From CAZTGZ01 sp044339595 (GTDB lineage: Bacteria; Bacteroidota; Bacteroidia; NS11-12g; UBA9320): 50,000 bases of DNA. How positions within the stretch are numbered: the stretch's first letter is position 1; every line of letters begins with the position of its first letter. Both the position numbers and the translations under genes were made by a program. The stretch is from positions 1 to 50,000 of the forward strand of contig JBIIVF010000003.1 of assembly GCA_044339595.1 (NCBI GenBank), read 5' to 3'. Positions 44,038 through 50,000 of this stretch are shown here, piece by piece. The notes beneath the pieces were generated by a model, which was not told the DNA's origin, did not search any database, and was given only the letters and a program-made list of their open reading frames with translations.

Positions 44038-44104
44038 GCCATTATTTCAAAATCCTTCCTGTTGTCCCTATTGTCCTCAGAGTCCCTCTACGTTTAGTTA
44101 ACTA
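44038..44104. repeat. Intergenic repeat, copy B
   Basis: About 66 bases align with 36611-36679 at roughly 80% identity by eye, same orientation. It lies in the gap between the ferredoxin gene and the HAD phosphatase. No coding frame is shared between the copies. Confidence 0.5.
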
Positions 44105-44158
44105 TCAAATTTGCCCAAAGAATACTATCGAAAAGTTTGATTTCTTTGGCATGCTCCG

Positions 44159-44860
44159 CTATAGGATCTCTTTCAACTCAATCAAATCCACAATCTCATG
44201 GTTCAAGGTTTCGCTGTGTTCGGTTTTGAGTGGATTGTAAAAAACAGGATGCAGACCTGCATTCCGACTTCCCAAAACATCTGCTTCCAAATTATCTCCT
44301 ATAAATACGGAGGCATGATTCTTCGCCCTTGCATCGCGCAGCCCCACTTCAAAAATAAATGGATTGGGTTTATGGGCTTTTACTTCTTCAGAAAAAATGA
44401 TGACATCGAAAAAGCGATCGATGCCACTCTTTTTTAACTTTATGAGTTGCGTTTCCTTAAATCCGTTGGTGATGATGTGCAAAGGATATTTCTCGTGCAG
44501 ATATTCAAGAGTCTGGAGGGCATTGGGCATCAGAGCGCCCTTGGTAGGACAAATACTCAAATATAAATCAGGGATTTGACCGGGCATTTCATTTTCAGGG
44601 ATACCCAATTGCTCGAAGGTTTTGGAAAATCGTTCATATCTCAACCTGCTTTTGCTGACTTGATGATTGCGATACATTTCCCAGTAATGATGATTGATTT
44701 TAACATAGGTACTGATGAACTCTTCAGCATCCGGCATGCCCAATTGATCAAGCTTGAAGTGATGGTATAACTCGAGCAGGGTTTGCCTTGAATTGGTCTC
44801 AAAATCCCATAATGTGTGATCGAGATCGAAGAATACGTGACTAACTTCTATTTTTTTCAA
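44159..44860 (-). CDS. YjjG-type HAD pyrimidine nucleotidase
   Basis: A 233-residue HAD phosphatase. Motif I is FFDLDHTLWDF (D12, D14), the cap is helical, motif II is HIITNG, motif III is the lysine of KAHKPNP and motif IV IGDNLEADV. The long WDFETNSRQTL opening is characteristic of YjjG-like enzymes, which dephosphorylate non-canonical pyrimidine nucleotides. The start is TTG at 44860, because motif I leaves no alternative. It overlaps upp by four bases (TTGA), and pairing with uracil phosphoribosyltransferase supports a pyrimidine-nucleotide role. Confidence 0.85.
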   Translation of the reverse strand: MKKIEVSHVFFDLDHTLWDFETNSRQTLLELYHHFKLDQLGMPDAEEFISTYVKINHHYWEMYRNHQVSKSRLRYERFSKTFEQLGIPENEMPGQIPDLYLSICPTKGALMPNALQTLEYLHEKYPLHIITNGFKETQLIKLKKSGIDRFFDVIIFSEEVKAHKPNPFIFEVGLRDARAKNHASVFIGDNLEADVLGSRNAGLHPVFYNPLKTEHSETLNHEIVDLIELKEIL

Positions 44861-45504
44861 TGTTGCATTTTCTCTCCAAAACTCAAATCACCGGCATCTC
44901 CCAGACCCGGCACAATGTATCCTTCTTCATTTAATGAATCGTCGATCGTACCAATCCATAATTTAGCATGAGGGAGTGCATTTCTTACATAATCTACCCC
45001 GGATTTACTGCCGATAACTGAAACGATGTGTACTTCGGAAGGAATGCCGTGCGTTAAAAATTTCTCATAAGTCATCACCAATGATTGTCCGGTAGCCAGC
45101 ATGGTGTCTGTCAAAATAAGCACCTTCCCATACAGATCAGGACAAGCCAGATATTCAACAATGATCTCAAATTCAGTCGGGCTGGTATGATGCCTGTAGG
45201 CAGAAATATAGGCGAGGTCGGCCTGGTCAAAAAAACGATTGATACCATCCTGAAGGGGCAATCCTGCCCTCAAAACTGTAGCAATCACCGGTTGAGAAGC
45301 CAATACCCTGCATTCAGCAACGCCCATCAAAGTGCGCGTAGACCGATTTACGTATTTCAGATGTTTACTGATTTCGTAAGCCATGATCTCTCCGATTTTA
45401 CGGATGTTATTTCTGAATTTAAATCTATCTTTTTGAATAGAAATATCCCTTAATTCGTGGAGGAATTGGTTGACCAATGAATCGTTTTCAGAAAATACAT
45501 GCAT
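44857..45504 (-). CDS. upp: Uracil phosphoribosyltransferase
   Basis: Converts uracil and PRPP to UMP in pyrimidine salvage. The 215-residue protein has TVLRAGLPLQDG, the PRPP loop LILTDTMLATGQS and the uracil-binding end VPGLGDAGDLSFG. The start at 45504 is preceded by AAAGGAG four bases upstream, one of the few strong ribosome binding sites in the window; an in-frame ATG at 45561 would add 19 residues with no support. The stop overlaps the TTG of the HAD gene, so the two are coupled. Confidence 0.93.
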   Translation of the reverse strand: MHVFSENDSLVNQFLHELRDISIQKDRFKFRNNIRKIGEIMAYEISKHLKYVNRSTRTLMGVAECRVLASQPVIATVLRAGLPLQDGINRFFDQADLAYISAYRHHTSPTEFEIIVEYLACPDLYGKVLILTDTMLATGQSLVMTYEKFLTHGIPSEVHIVSVIGSKSGVDYVRNALPHAKLWIGTIDDSLNEEGYIVPGLGDAGDLSFGEKMQH

Positions 45505-45583
45505 AGCACTCCTTTTGGTATGAATTGTGTATTGAGAAATCAGATTCGCGAAGATAGCCAATCACTAAATTAAAAAACACAGA

Positions 45584-46012
45584 ATGTTAACCTTTAACCA
45601 TAGATTGTTCCTTCAACCGGTCCTTTTATTGATGATGTTCTTTTCGTTGTCGATGAAACCATCCGGCGATACGGATGGGTCAGCAGAAGGCGACTTGTTC
45701 AGGGAAATTGAAAACGCCATCGGCTTGGGGAATGCAAAACTACTTTCTGCGCATATGAGTTCGAGTGTTGAGCTCGATATACCCGGCAGTGAAGGTGTTT
45801 ACAGCCGTCCACAATCTGAACAGATTCTCAATAAATTCTTCAATAAATATCCACCCACTTCCTTCATTTTGTCGCACAAAGGCAACTCAGCGGCAGGATC
45901 CAAATTCGCAGTGGGTGATTACGTAACCGGAAAAGAACAGACTTTTAGAGTGACCATTTTTCTCAAAAAAACCGGAGAACATTACTTGATTCATGAAATT
46001 GAATTTCAGTAG
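45584..46012 (+). CDS. DUF4783 family exported protein
   Basis: A 142-residue protein with a hydrophobic N-terminus (about 8-25) that is probably a signal peptide or anchor. The mature part, FREIENAIGLGNAKLLSAHMSSSVELDIPGSEGVYSRPQSEQIL, followed by KGNSAAGSKFAVGDY and HYLIHEIEFQ, matches DUF4783, an NTF2-like fold found in Bacteroidota. Function is unknown; the gene is commonly next to nadC, as here (39 bases apart). It diverges from upp. Confidence 0.85.
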   Translation: MLTFNHRLFLQPVLLLMMFFSLSMKPSGDTDGSAEGDLFREIENAIGLGNAKLLSAHMSSSVELDIPGSEGVYSRPQSEQILNKFFNKYPPTSFILSHKGNSAAGSKFAVGDYVTGKEQTFRVTIFLKKTGEHYLIHEIEFQ

Positions 46013-46039
46013 TTGAATTCAACCGATTGGGTTTTGAGT

Positions 46040-46047
46040 TAATTTTG
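46040..46047 (+). promoter_or_regulatory. -7 box four bases before nadC
   Basis: TAATTTTG is followed after four bases by the ATG at 46052, with a TTG at 46013-46015 (24-base spacing). nadC could therefore have its own leaderless transcript besides readthrough from the DUF4783 gene. Confidence 0.35.
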
Positions 46048-46051
46048 AACC

Positions 46052-46900
46052 ATGGATTTTAACTCACCTGAAGTAGCCGCTTTTATAATAAAATCATTAC
46101 AGGAAGACATCGGAGATGGTGACCATTCATCCTTGGCTTCGATACCTGAAGATGCGGTCGGTCAGGCAAAACTGCTTTTTAAAGAGGATGGCGTCCTTGC
46201 AGGGATTCAATTGGCGTCGGTTATTCTTAAGCATCTCGACCGCCAGGTAAAAATCGAATTTTTCAAGCGCGATGGCGATAAAATTTACAATGGAGACATC
46301 GGTCTGTTGGCTACCGGCAATACCAGAGCATTACTGGCCGGTGAGCGTTTGTTGCTCAATTGCATGCAACGACTAAGCGGAATTGCCACCATCACCCGAA
46401 AACTTGTAGAAGAAATTGATGGAACCGGTGCGCGCATCCTGGATACCAGAAAAACCACTCCCGGATTGCGGTTTTTAGAAAAATGGGCGGTTACAATGGG
46501 AGGTGGTTTTAATCATCGCCACGGACTGTATGACATGATTATGCTTAAAGACAATCACGTAGACCATGCCGGCGGTATAGAAGCAGCCTTGAATAGAACC
46601 CGTGAATATTTATCGAACAACAATCTTCATCTGAAGGTTGAAATTGAAACCCGCAATTTGGAAGAAGTGGCAAAAGTGCTGGAAGTGGGGGGGGCAGACC
46701 GCATCATGTTTGATAATTTTGAACCGGATGAAATGAGAAAAGCGGTTAAATTGGTGGATGGTAAATTAGAAACAGAAGCCAGTGGAGGGATACATCTGGG
46801 CAATATTCGTGCATATGCAGAAACAGGAGTAGATTTTATTTCAGTGGGTGCCTTAACCCATTCTGTTAAAAGTTTGGATATTAGTTTCAAACAAGTTTGA
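46052..46900 (+). CDS. nadC: Nicotinate-nucleotide pyrophosphorylase (carboxylating)
   Basis: NadC converts quinolinate and PRPP to nicotinate mononucleotide in NAD synthesis. The 282-residue protein has the IGDGDHSS opening, GERLLLNCMQRLSGIAT, the substrate-binding ILDTRKTTPGLR, GGGFNHRHGLYDMIMLKDNH and the C-terminal EASGGIHLGN. Length is typical. It ends 18 bases before the stop of the convergent ankyrin gene. nadA and nadB are not in the window. Confidence 0.96.
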   Translation: MDFNSPEVAAFIIKSLQEDIGDGDHSSLASIPEDAVGQAKLLFKEDGVLAGIQLASVILKHLDRQVKIEFFKRDGDKIYNGDIGLLATGNTRALLAGERLLLNCMQRLSGIATITRKLVEEIDGTGARILDTRKTTPGLRFLEKWAVTMGGGFNHRHGLYDMIMLKDNHVDHAGGIEAALNRTREYLSNNNLHLKVEIETRNLEEVAKVLEVGGADRIMFDNFEPDEMRKAVKLVDGKLETEASGGIHLGNIRAYAETGVDFISVGALTHSVKSLDISFKQV

Positions 46901-46918
46901 TCCTCATAATCAGGGGAT

Positions 46919-47374
46919 TCAATAAATACTTCCTTGATCTTTTAAAAGTCTTAAGATTTCGGCGTGATTTAATTCCAAAGCCAGATCCAAAGGCGTTTTT
47001 CCATCCTGCATGGGCATCGAAACCGATGCATTATGTTTGAGTAAAAGTGCTGTTATCACAACATGGTTCGAGAAAATGGCAGCATGTAAAGGCGTGGCCT
47101 GATTACTTTGTTGTGCATTGGGTTCTGCACCATTTTGTAATAAAAATTGTGTGATGGCAATATTTCCGGCAGCAACAGCAGCATGCAACGGGTACAACCC
47201 CATCATGTTTTGTGAACGCTGATGGATATCGGTTCCCAAGGTAACAAGCCATTTTACCGCCTCGGTCTGTGAGAAATAACAGGCCAGCCCCAAGGCGGTA
47301 TGCCCATCCTCAGCAACAGCATTCAAATTTTGACCCTTTTCAACCCATGTTAGAATTTTTTGGGTTTCACCCAT
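46919..47374 (-). CDS. Ankyrin-repeat protein
   Basis: A 151-residue protein built of about four ankyrin repeats (EDGHTALGLACYFSQ, GLYPLHAAVAAGNIAITQFLLQNGAEPN, QATPLHAAIFSNHVVITALLLKHNAS, DGKTPLDLALELNHAEILRLL). Such repeats mediate protein-protein contact; no enzyme domain is present. The ATG at 47374 overlaps a TAA in another frame (TAATG), suggesting translational coupling. However, the in-frame sequence before it encodes DLYEAAV, which would complete the first helix of a normal ankyrin repeat but has no start codon after an in-frame stop. The N-terminus may thus be eroded or the gene started by a recoding event. Confidence 0.85.
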   Translation of the reverse strand: MGETQKILTWVEKGQNLNAVAEDGHTALGLACYFSQTEAVKWLVTLGTDIHQRSQNMMGLYPLHAAVAAGNIAITQFLLQNGAEPNAQQSNQATPLHAAIFSNHVVITALLLKHNASVSMPMQDGKTPLDLALELNHAEILRLLKDQGSIY

Positions 47375-47586
47375 TACCGCTGCTTCATAAAGGTCAACAA
47401 CCTTTTATAGAGATCCGAATTTTTTAGCGGCTTCAGACATTCCAAAATACGCACATTGTATAATGGGGGAGGAGTCAAACATGTTTAACTTAGATGGATT
47501 AAGGGCTCAATAAAATTCAGAAGCCCTTCCTCTTCTTTCTTTTCGAGTAATAAAGTGAGTTGCTTTTGCGGTAAAGCATCTTTCAT
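47374..47586 (-). pseudogene. Interrupted small ORF upstream of the ankyrin gene
   Basis: On the minus strand one frame runs from ATG at 47586 to a TAA at 47376-47374, broken only by a TAA at 47487-47485. The first part is 33 residues (MKDALPQKQLTLLLEKKEEE and onwards); the second 36 residues (including NVRILECLKPLKNSDLYKRL) also look protein-like. A strong promoter lies just upstream and the final TAA overlaps the ankyrin ATG. Either a single gene acquired a nonsense mutation, or two tiny proteins are made. I recognise no family. It might once have been the N-terminal part of the ankyrin protein. Confidence 0.45.
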
Positions 47587-47591
47587 CTCAT

Positions 47592-47623
47592 CAAATATAT
47601 GAAAATAACGGGTTTTTTCCAAA
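47592..47623 (-). promoter_or_regulatory. Promoter upstream of the interrupted ORF and ankyrin gene
   Basis: On the minus strand TTTG (47623-47620) and TATATTTG (47599-47592) are 20 bases apart, an excellent match to the Bacteroidota consensus. The ATG at 47586 lies five bases downstream, so the message would be leaderless or almost so. Confidence 0.6.
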
Positions 47624-47665
47624 TCCTTTCATGTAAACCGGACACTTACTTTGCTGTTGAAGGCG

Positions 47666-47673
47666 TACCTTTG
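47666..47673 (+). promoter_or_regulatory. -7 box upstream of the first SDR gene
   Basis: TACCTTTG, 23 bases before the ATG at 47697; a GAAGGAA element near 47687 could be the ribosome binding site. The -33 region is not convincing. Confidence 0.35.
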
Positions 47674-47696
47674 CCCAAATATAAGGGAAGGAATCC

Positions 47697-48560
47697 ATGG
47701 CGAGAAAGCATATTATAATTACCGGAGCCTCCTCCGGTATTGGATTGGAAGTAGCCAAAAAGCTGATTACTGAAGATCATAAATTGTATCTGGTCATCCG
47801 AAATCCTGAAAAAATTGTAGATGTTAAAACCGAGTTGCTGCTCATCAACCCCAGAGGAAGACTTGAAGTGGTGATAGCGGATCTTTCTTCACTCAAACAA
47901 ACGGCTGATGCAGTTGATCAAATTCTGAAAAGCACGGATAAAATTGATATCTTAATCAACAATGCCGGTGCAATGAATTCGCTGAAGGAGATAACTCCTG
48001 AAGGTTTTGAAAGAACCTTTGTTACCAATTTTTTGAGCCCGTTTTTGTTTACCCTCAAATTGTTGCCTGCATTAGCGAAATCAGAAGACAAAAAAGTGTT
48101 GAACATCACATCAGAAATGTATCGATACAATAATCTAACGGAAGATTACAGTTTCGAGCATCAGCATTATGACATGGGACGGGCTTACGCCAATTCAAAA
48201 TTGTCGCTCATCTATTTCACCCAATGGGGCGCTGAAACATGGAAGGATTTAGGAATTAAAGTGAATTGTATGCATCCGGGCATGGTGGATACTGCCTTCG
48301 GGGCGAATACAAGATGGTGGGTCAATTGGGGGCTGGAAATCATCCGACCTTTTATACGCTCAGCCAAAAAAGCGGCTGAGGACGTGGTTAAAATTGTGCA
48401 GAGCAAGAAATTTGAAAATGTGAGTGGTGAATATTTTAAACATGACAAACTTTCAGAAGTCTCCTCAGATGCCACAAATACAATGGCCATGGATGCGTTG
48501 ATTCAATACTCTTTGGATAAATTTAATGCATTGGGTTTCTGGAATGAACCTTCTTTATAA
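47697..48560 (+). CDS. Short-chain dehydrogenase/reductase (first of two)
   Basis: A 287-residue NAD(P)-dependent oxidoreductase. It has the cofactor motif TGASSGIG (9-16), NNAG near residue 91, the serine of NITSEM and the catalytic pair Y164/K168 in YANSK. The long C-terminal part (about 210-287) with FIRSAKKAAEDVVKI resembles retinol-dehydrogenase-like SDRs. Substrate is unknown. It lies 11 bases before a second SDR gene, so they are cotranscribed. Confidence 0.9.
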   Translation: MARKHIIITGASSGIGLEVAKKLITEDHKLYLVIRNPEKIVDVKTELLLINPRGRLEVVIADLSSLKQTADAVDQILKSTDKIDILINNAGAMNSLKEITPEGFERTFVTNFLSPFLFTLKLLPALAKSEDKKVLNITSEMYRYNNLTEDYSFEHQHYDMGRAYANSKLSLIYFTQWGAETWKDLGIKVNCMHPGMVDTAFGANTRWWVNWGLEIIRPFIRSAKKAAEDVVKIVQSKKFENVSGEYFKHDKLSEVSSDATNTMAMDALIQYSLDKFNALGFWNEPSL

Positions 48561-48571
48561 AATATTTAAAA

Positions 48572-49273
48572 ATGTTCAAAGACAGCCATAAACCTGCTGT
48601 ATTCATCACAGGTGCCAACCGGGGATTGGGTTTAGAAATTACTAAACAGCTTTTGGAAATGAACTGGAATGTGGTGGCAACTGCCCGTGATCTGCCTGCA
48701 TTAACAGCCGTTTTTGCAGATAAAAATGCTGAGAACTTGATTCTTTTAAAGTTGGATGTGACATCGAATGACGACCTTCAGCAAGTTGTGGCTTTTTTAA
48801 AGGAACATGACTTAAAGCTAAATGTCTTAATCAATAATGCAGGGATAGGAACCGGAGAAACCTCTGTCACCCAACCCGATATGCGTGAAATCCGTGAAAT
48901 TTTTGATGTGAATCTTTTTGGTGGATGGGCCGTAACAGGAGCCTTACTGCCTTTCTTTAAAGCGGAAGGAGAACGCTGCGTTATCAACGTTTCCAGTCAG
49001 ATGGGGGCAATCGATGAGCTAAAGGCTGATCATGCCGCTTATCGCCTGTCGAAGGCTTCTTTGAATGCTTTATCCCTTTCAATGGGTCAGGGGTTAAAAC
49101 ATTCAGGTATCAAAGTGCATGCGGTTTGCCCGGGATGGATCAAAACCGATATGGGAGGCGCAAATGCCCCGGGAAGTCTAGAAGCAGGTGCTTCCAATGT
49201 CATTTATTTGGCTGAAACACCGGGTTTGCCCGGCGGTAGATTCTGGAGAAACAGGAAGCCGATTAGCTGGTAA
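48572..49273 (+). CDS. Short-chain dehydrogenase/reductase (second of two)
   Basis: A 233-residue classical SDR. TGANRGLG (14-21) binds the cofactor; NNAG lies near 90; the serines of NVSSQM and Y157/K161 in YRLSK complete the active site; PGWIKTDMGG follows. It is shorter than the first SDR and only moderately similar to it, so not a recent duplicate. The C-terminus (GLPGGRFWRNRKPI) resembles carbonyl-reductase-like members. It overlaps the end of the convergent hydrolase gene by 11 bases. Confidence 0.9.
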   Translation: MFKDSHKPAVFITGANRGLGLEITKQLLEMNWNVVATARDLPALTAVFADKNAENLILLKLDVTSNDDLQQVVAFLKEHDLKLNVLINNAGIGTGETSVTQPDMREIREIFDVNLFGGWAVTGALLPFFKAEGERCVINVSSQMGAIDELKADHAAYRLSKASLNALSLSMGQGLKHSGIKVHAVCPGWIKTDMGGANAPGSLEAGASNVIYLAETPGLPGGRFWRNRKPISW

Positions 49274-49931
49274 TACGCTGCAACAATAGCTGCAATGTGG
49301 GTTCATCAATATGATGTCCGCCTTCAAATGAAATGACTTCGGGTTCAATATTCCATGATTCGAGCAAAGATTGCTGTTTTTTGAGCATGTCTGAATGGTA
49401 ATAGGGATCGTCATTTCCTAAAATCCAAAAACACTGAGTGCTTTTTAATTTCGACGATAAATCCTGACCATCAATGTCTTCCGGCCACATGCCTGCCCAG
49501 AGTGTCAAAGAAGCTGGGCTGATATTGCTTTGAGCAAGCCATCTGCACGCGGTGGCAGTTCCCTGTGAGAAAGCCAGAATGCGCCAAACAGGCTCTTTTT
49601 TTGTCTTCACTCGAATTTCTTCAATTACCCGGTTCAGGTAGCGATGGTTGTCGGCAATGTCTGTTTCACGGTCTTCACGGGTCATCCAACTTGCTCCAAC
49701 TTTATTATGGGGTCCGTCAAGATAAAATCTTTGCATGGCTTCCGGCACTGCCAGTGCGGTTTGATTGCCGATGAGCGTTCCGAATTTTTCAATGAATCGG
49801 CCTGCCAGTTGGCCATATCCGTGAATAATGAGCCATATTTCACGGGTCTCTTCTGAAAAATTATCTGAAAAATAAACCCTCGGGGTGCGAATGGTTTCTA
49901 CATGAAAGAAATTCGATTTGGCTGTATTCAT
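49263..49931 (-). CDS. Alpha/beta hydrolase (phospholipase/carboxylesterase-like)
   Basis: A 222-residue hydrolase of the small carboxylesterase/lysophospholipase type. WLIIHGYG gives the oxyanion loop, S122 in AFSQG is the nucleophile (the usual GxSxG has Ala in first place), D174 or D175 in GNDDPYY the acid, and H206 or H207 in GGHHID the base. There is no signal peptide, so it is cytoplasmic. Substrate is not known. Its 3' end overlaps the second SDR gene by 11 bases. A good promoter lies 18 bases upstream of the ATG. Confidence 0.87.
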   Translation of the reverse strand: MNTAKSNFFHVETIRTPRVYFSDNFSEETREIWLIIHGYGQLAGRFIEKFGTLIGNQTALAVPEAMQRFYLDGPHNKVGASWMTREDRETDIADNHRYLNRVIEEIRVKTKKEPVWRILAFSQGTATACRWLAQSNISPASLTLWAGMWPEDIDGQDLSSKLKSTQCFWILGNDDPYYHSDMLKKQQSLLESWNIEPEVISFEGGHHIDEPTLQLLLQRITS

Positions 49932-49949
49932 GTTGCCTGTTCAAGGCAT

Positions 49950-49978
49950 CAAAATTAATGCACTCCGATCAATCGCAA
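49950..49978 (-). promoter_or_regulatory. Promoter of the alpha/beta hydrolase gene
   Basis: On the minus strand TTG (49978-49976) and TAATTTTG (49957-49950) are 18 bases apart; the ATG is at 49931, giving a leader of about 12 bases. Confidence 0.5.
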
Positions 49979-50000
49979 TACATAATAAAAAATGGCGCCC
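49955..50000 (-). CDS. Possible 3' end of a membrane-protein gene (partial)
   Basis: The last 46 bases can be read on the minus strand as the final 14 residues of a hydrophobic protein (GAIFYYVLRLIGVH) ending at TAA 49957-49955. The piece is too short to assign and could be chance. Confidence 0.25.
   Translation of the reverse strand, partial: GAIFYYVLRLIGVH

Noticed and set aside
1..50000. tRNA, rRNA, CRISPR array, IS element, phage or plasmid genes
   Set aside because: I looked for cloverleaf-like stretches, regularly spaced repeats, transposase or integrase motifs on both strands and saw none; a covariance scan would be needed to exclude a missed tRNA.

Overview
The window looks like ordinary chromosome of a free-living or host-independent member of the Bacteroidota, probably on the Saprospiria/Chitinophagia side (the class is a guess). 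The evidence is direct: type IX secretion (T9SS) sorting domains of both A and B type, a PorV/PorQ-family outer-membrane protein, a SusC-like TonB receptor with an N-terminal carboxypeptidase-like domain, two OmpH/Skp chaperones, a DUF4783-nadC pair, type 2 ferredoxin reductase, TAnnTTTG promoter boxes in front of many genes, few Shine-Dalgarno sites, and several TTG starts. No tRNA, rRNA, CRISPR array, insertion sequence or phage gene was seen.

Layout. 1-5450: an Lgt-like membrane enzyme (cut by the window edge), ccmB, a TerB-like protein with biotin carboxylase, a bestrophin and the nucleotide sanitiser rdgB. 5806-11387: a CoA-transferase and two secreted T9SS substrates. 11571-14289: rarA-ltaE and, convergently, queD. 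14409-20909: a tightly overlapped operon of heptose epimerase, a very large multi-pass histidine kinase, a redoxin-like lipoprotein and a haem/copper monooxygenase-like lipoprotein. 20974-24621: a LuxE-like acyl-protein synthetase, a lipoprotein, two OmpH chaperones and murI. 24731-34588: a 2-hydroxyacid dehydrogenase, then a three-gene TonB receptor / giant secreted protein / PorV-like cassette. 34671-39613: greA-HIT, murQ, and the classic rpsO-pnp pair. 39740-46900: a VWA-like membrane protein, an SRPBCC protein, ferredoxin reductase with its ferredoxin, upp with a HAD phosphatase, DUF4783-nadC. 46919-50000: an ankyrin-repeat gene preceded by a broken small ORF, two tandem SDR enzymes and an esterase-like hydrolase.

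How the genes fit together. Most are housekeeping (fatty acid, NAD, queuosine, envelope sugar and peptidoglycan recycling, RNA turnover). The accessory interest lies in (i) the kinase-redoxin-copper monooxygenase operon, in which what is usually one fused protein appears as two overlapping lipoprotein genes and all six copper ligands of the peptidylglycine monooxygenase fold can be recognised; (ii) the TonB/T9SS/PorV cassette; (iii) a GC-rich, self-complementary intergenic element beside pnp and two diverged copies of another intergenic repeat; (iv) an interrupted ORF in front of the ankyrin gene; and (v) recurrent TAnnTTTG boxes only a few bases before start codons, suggesting very short or absent leaders. 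None of these alone proves a new system; the copper/haem operon and the PorV cassette are the best candidates.
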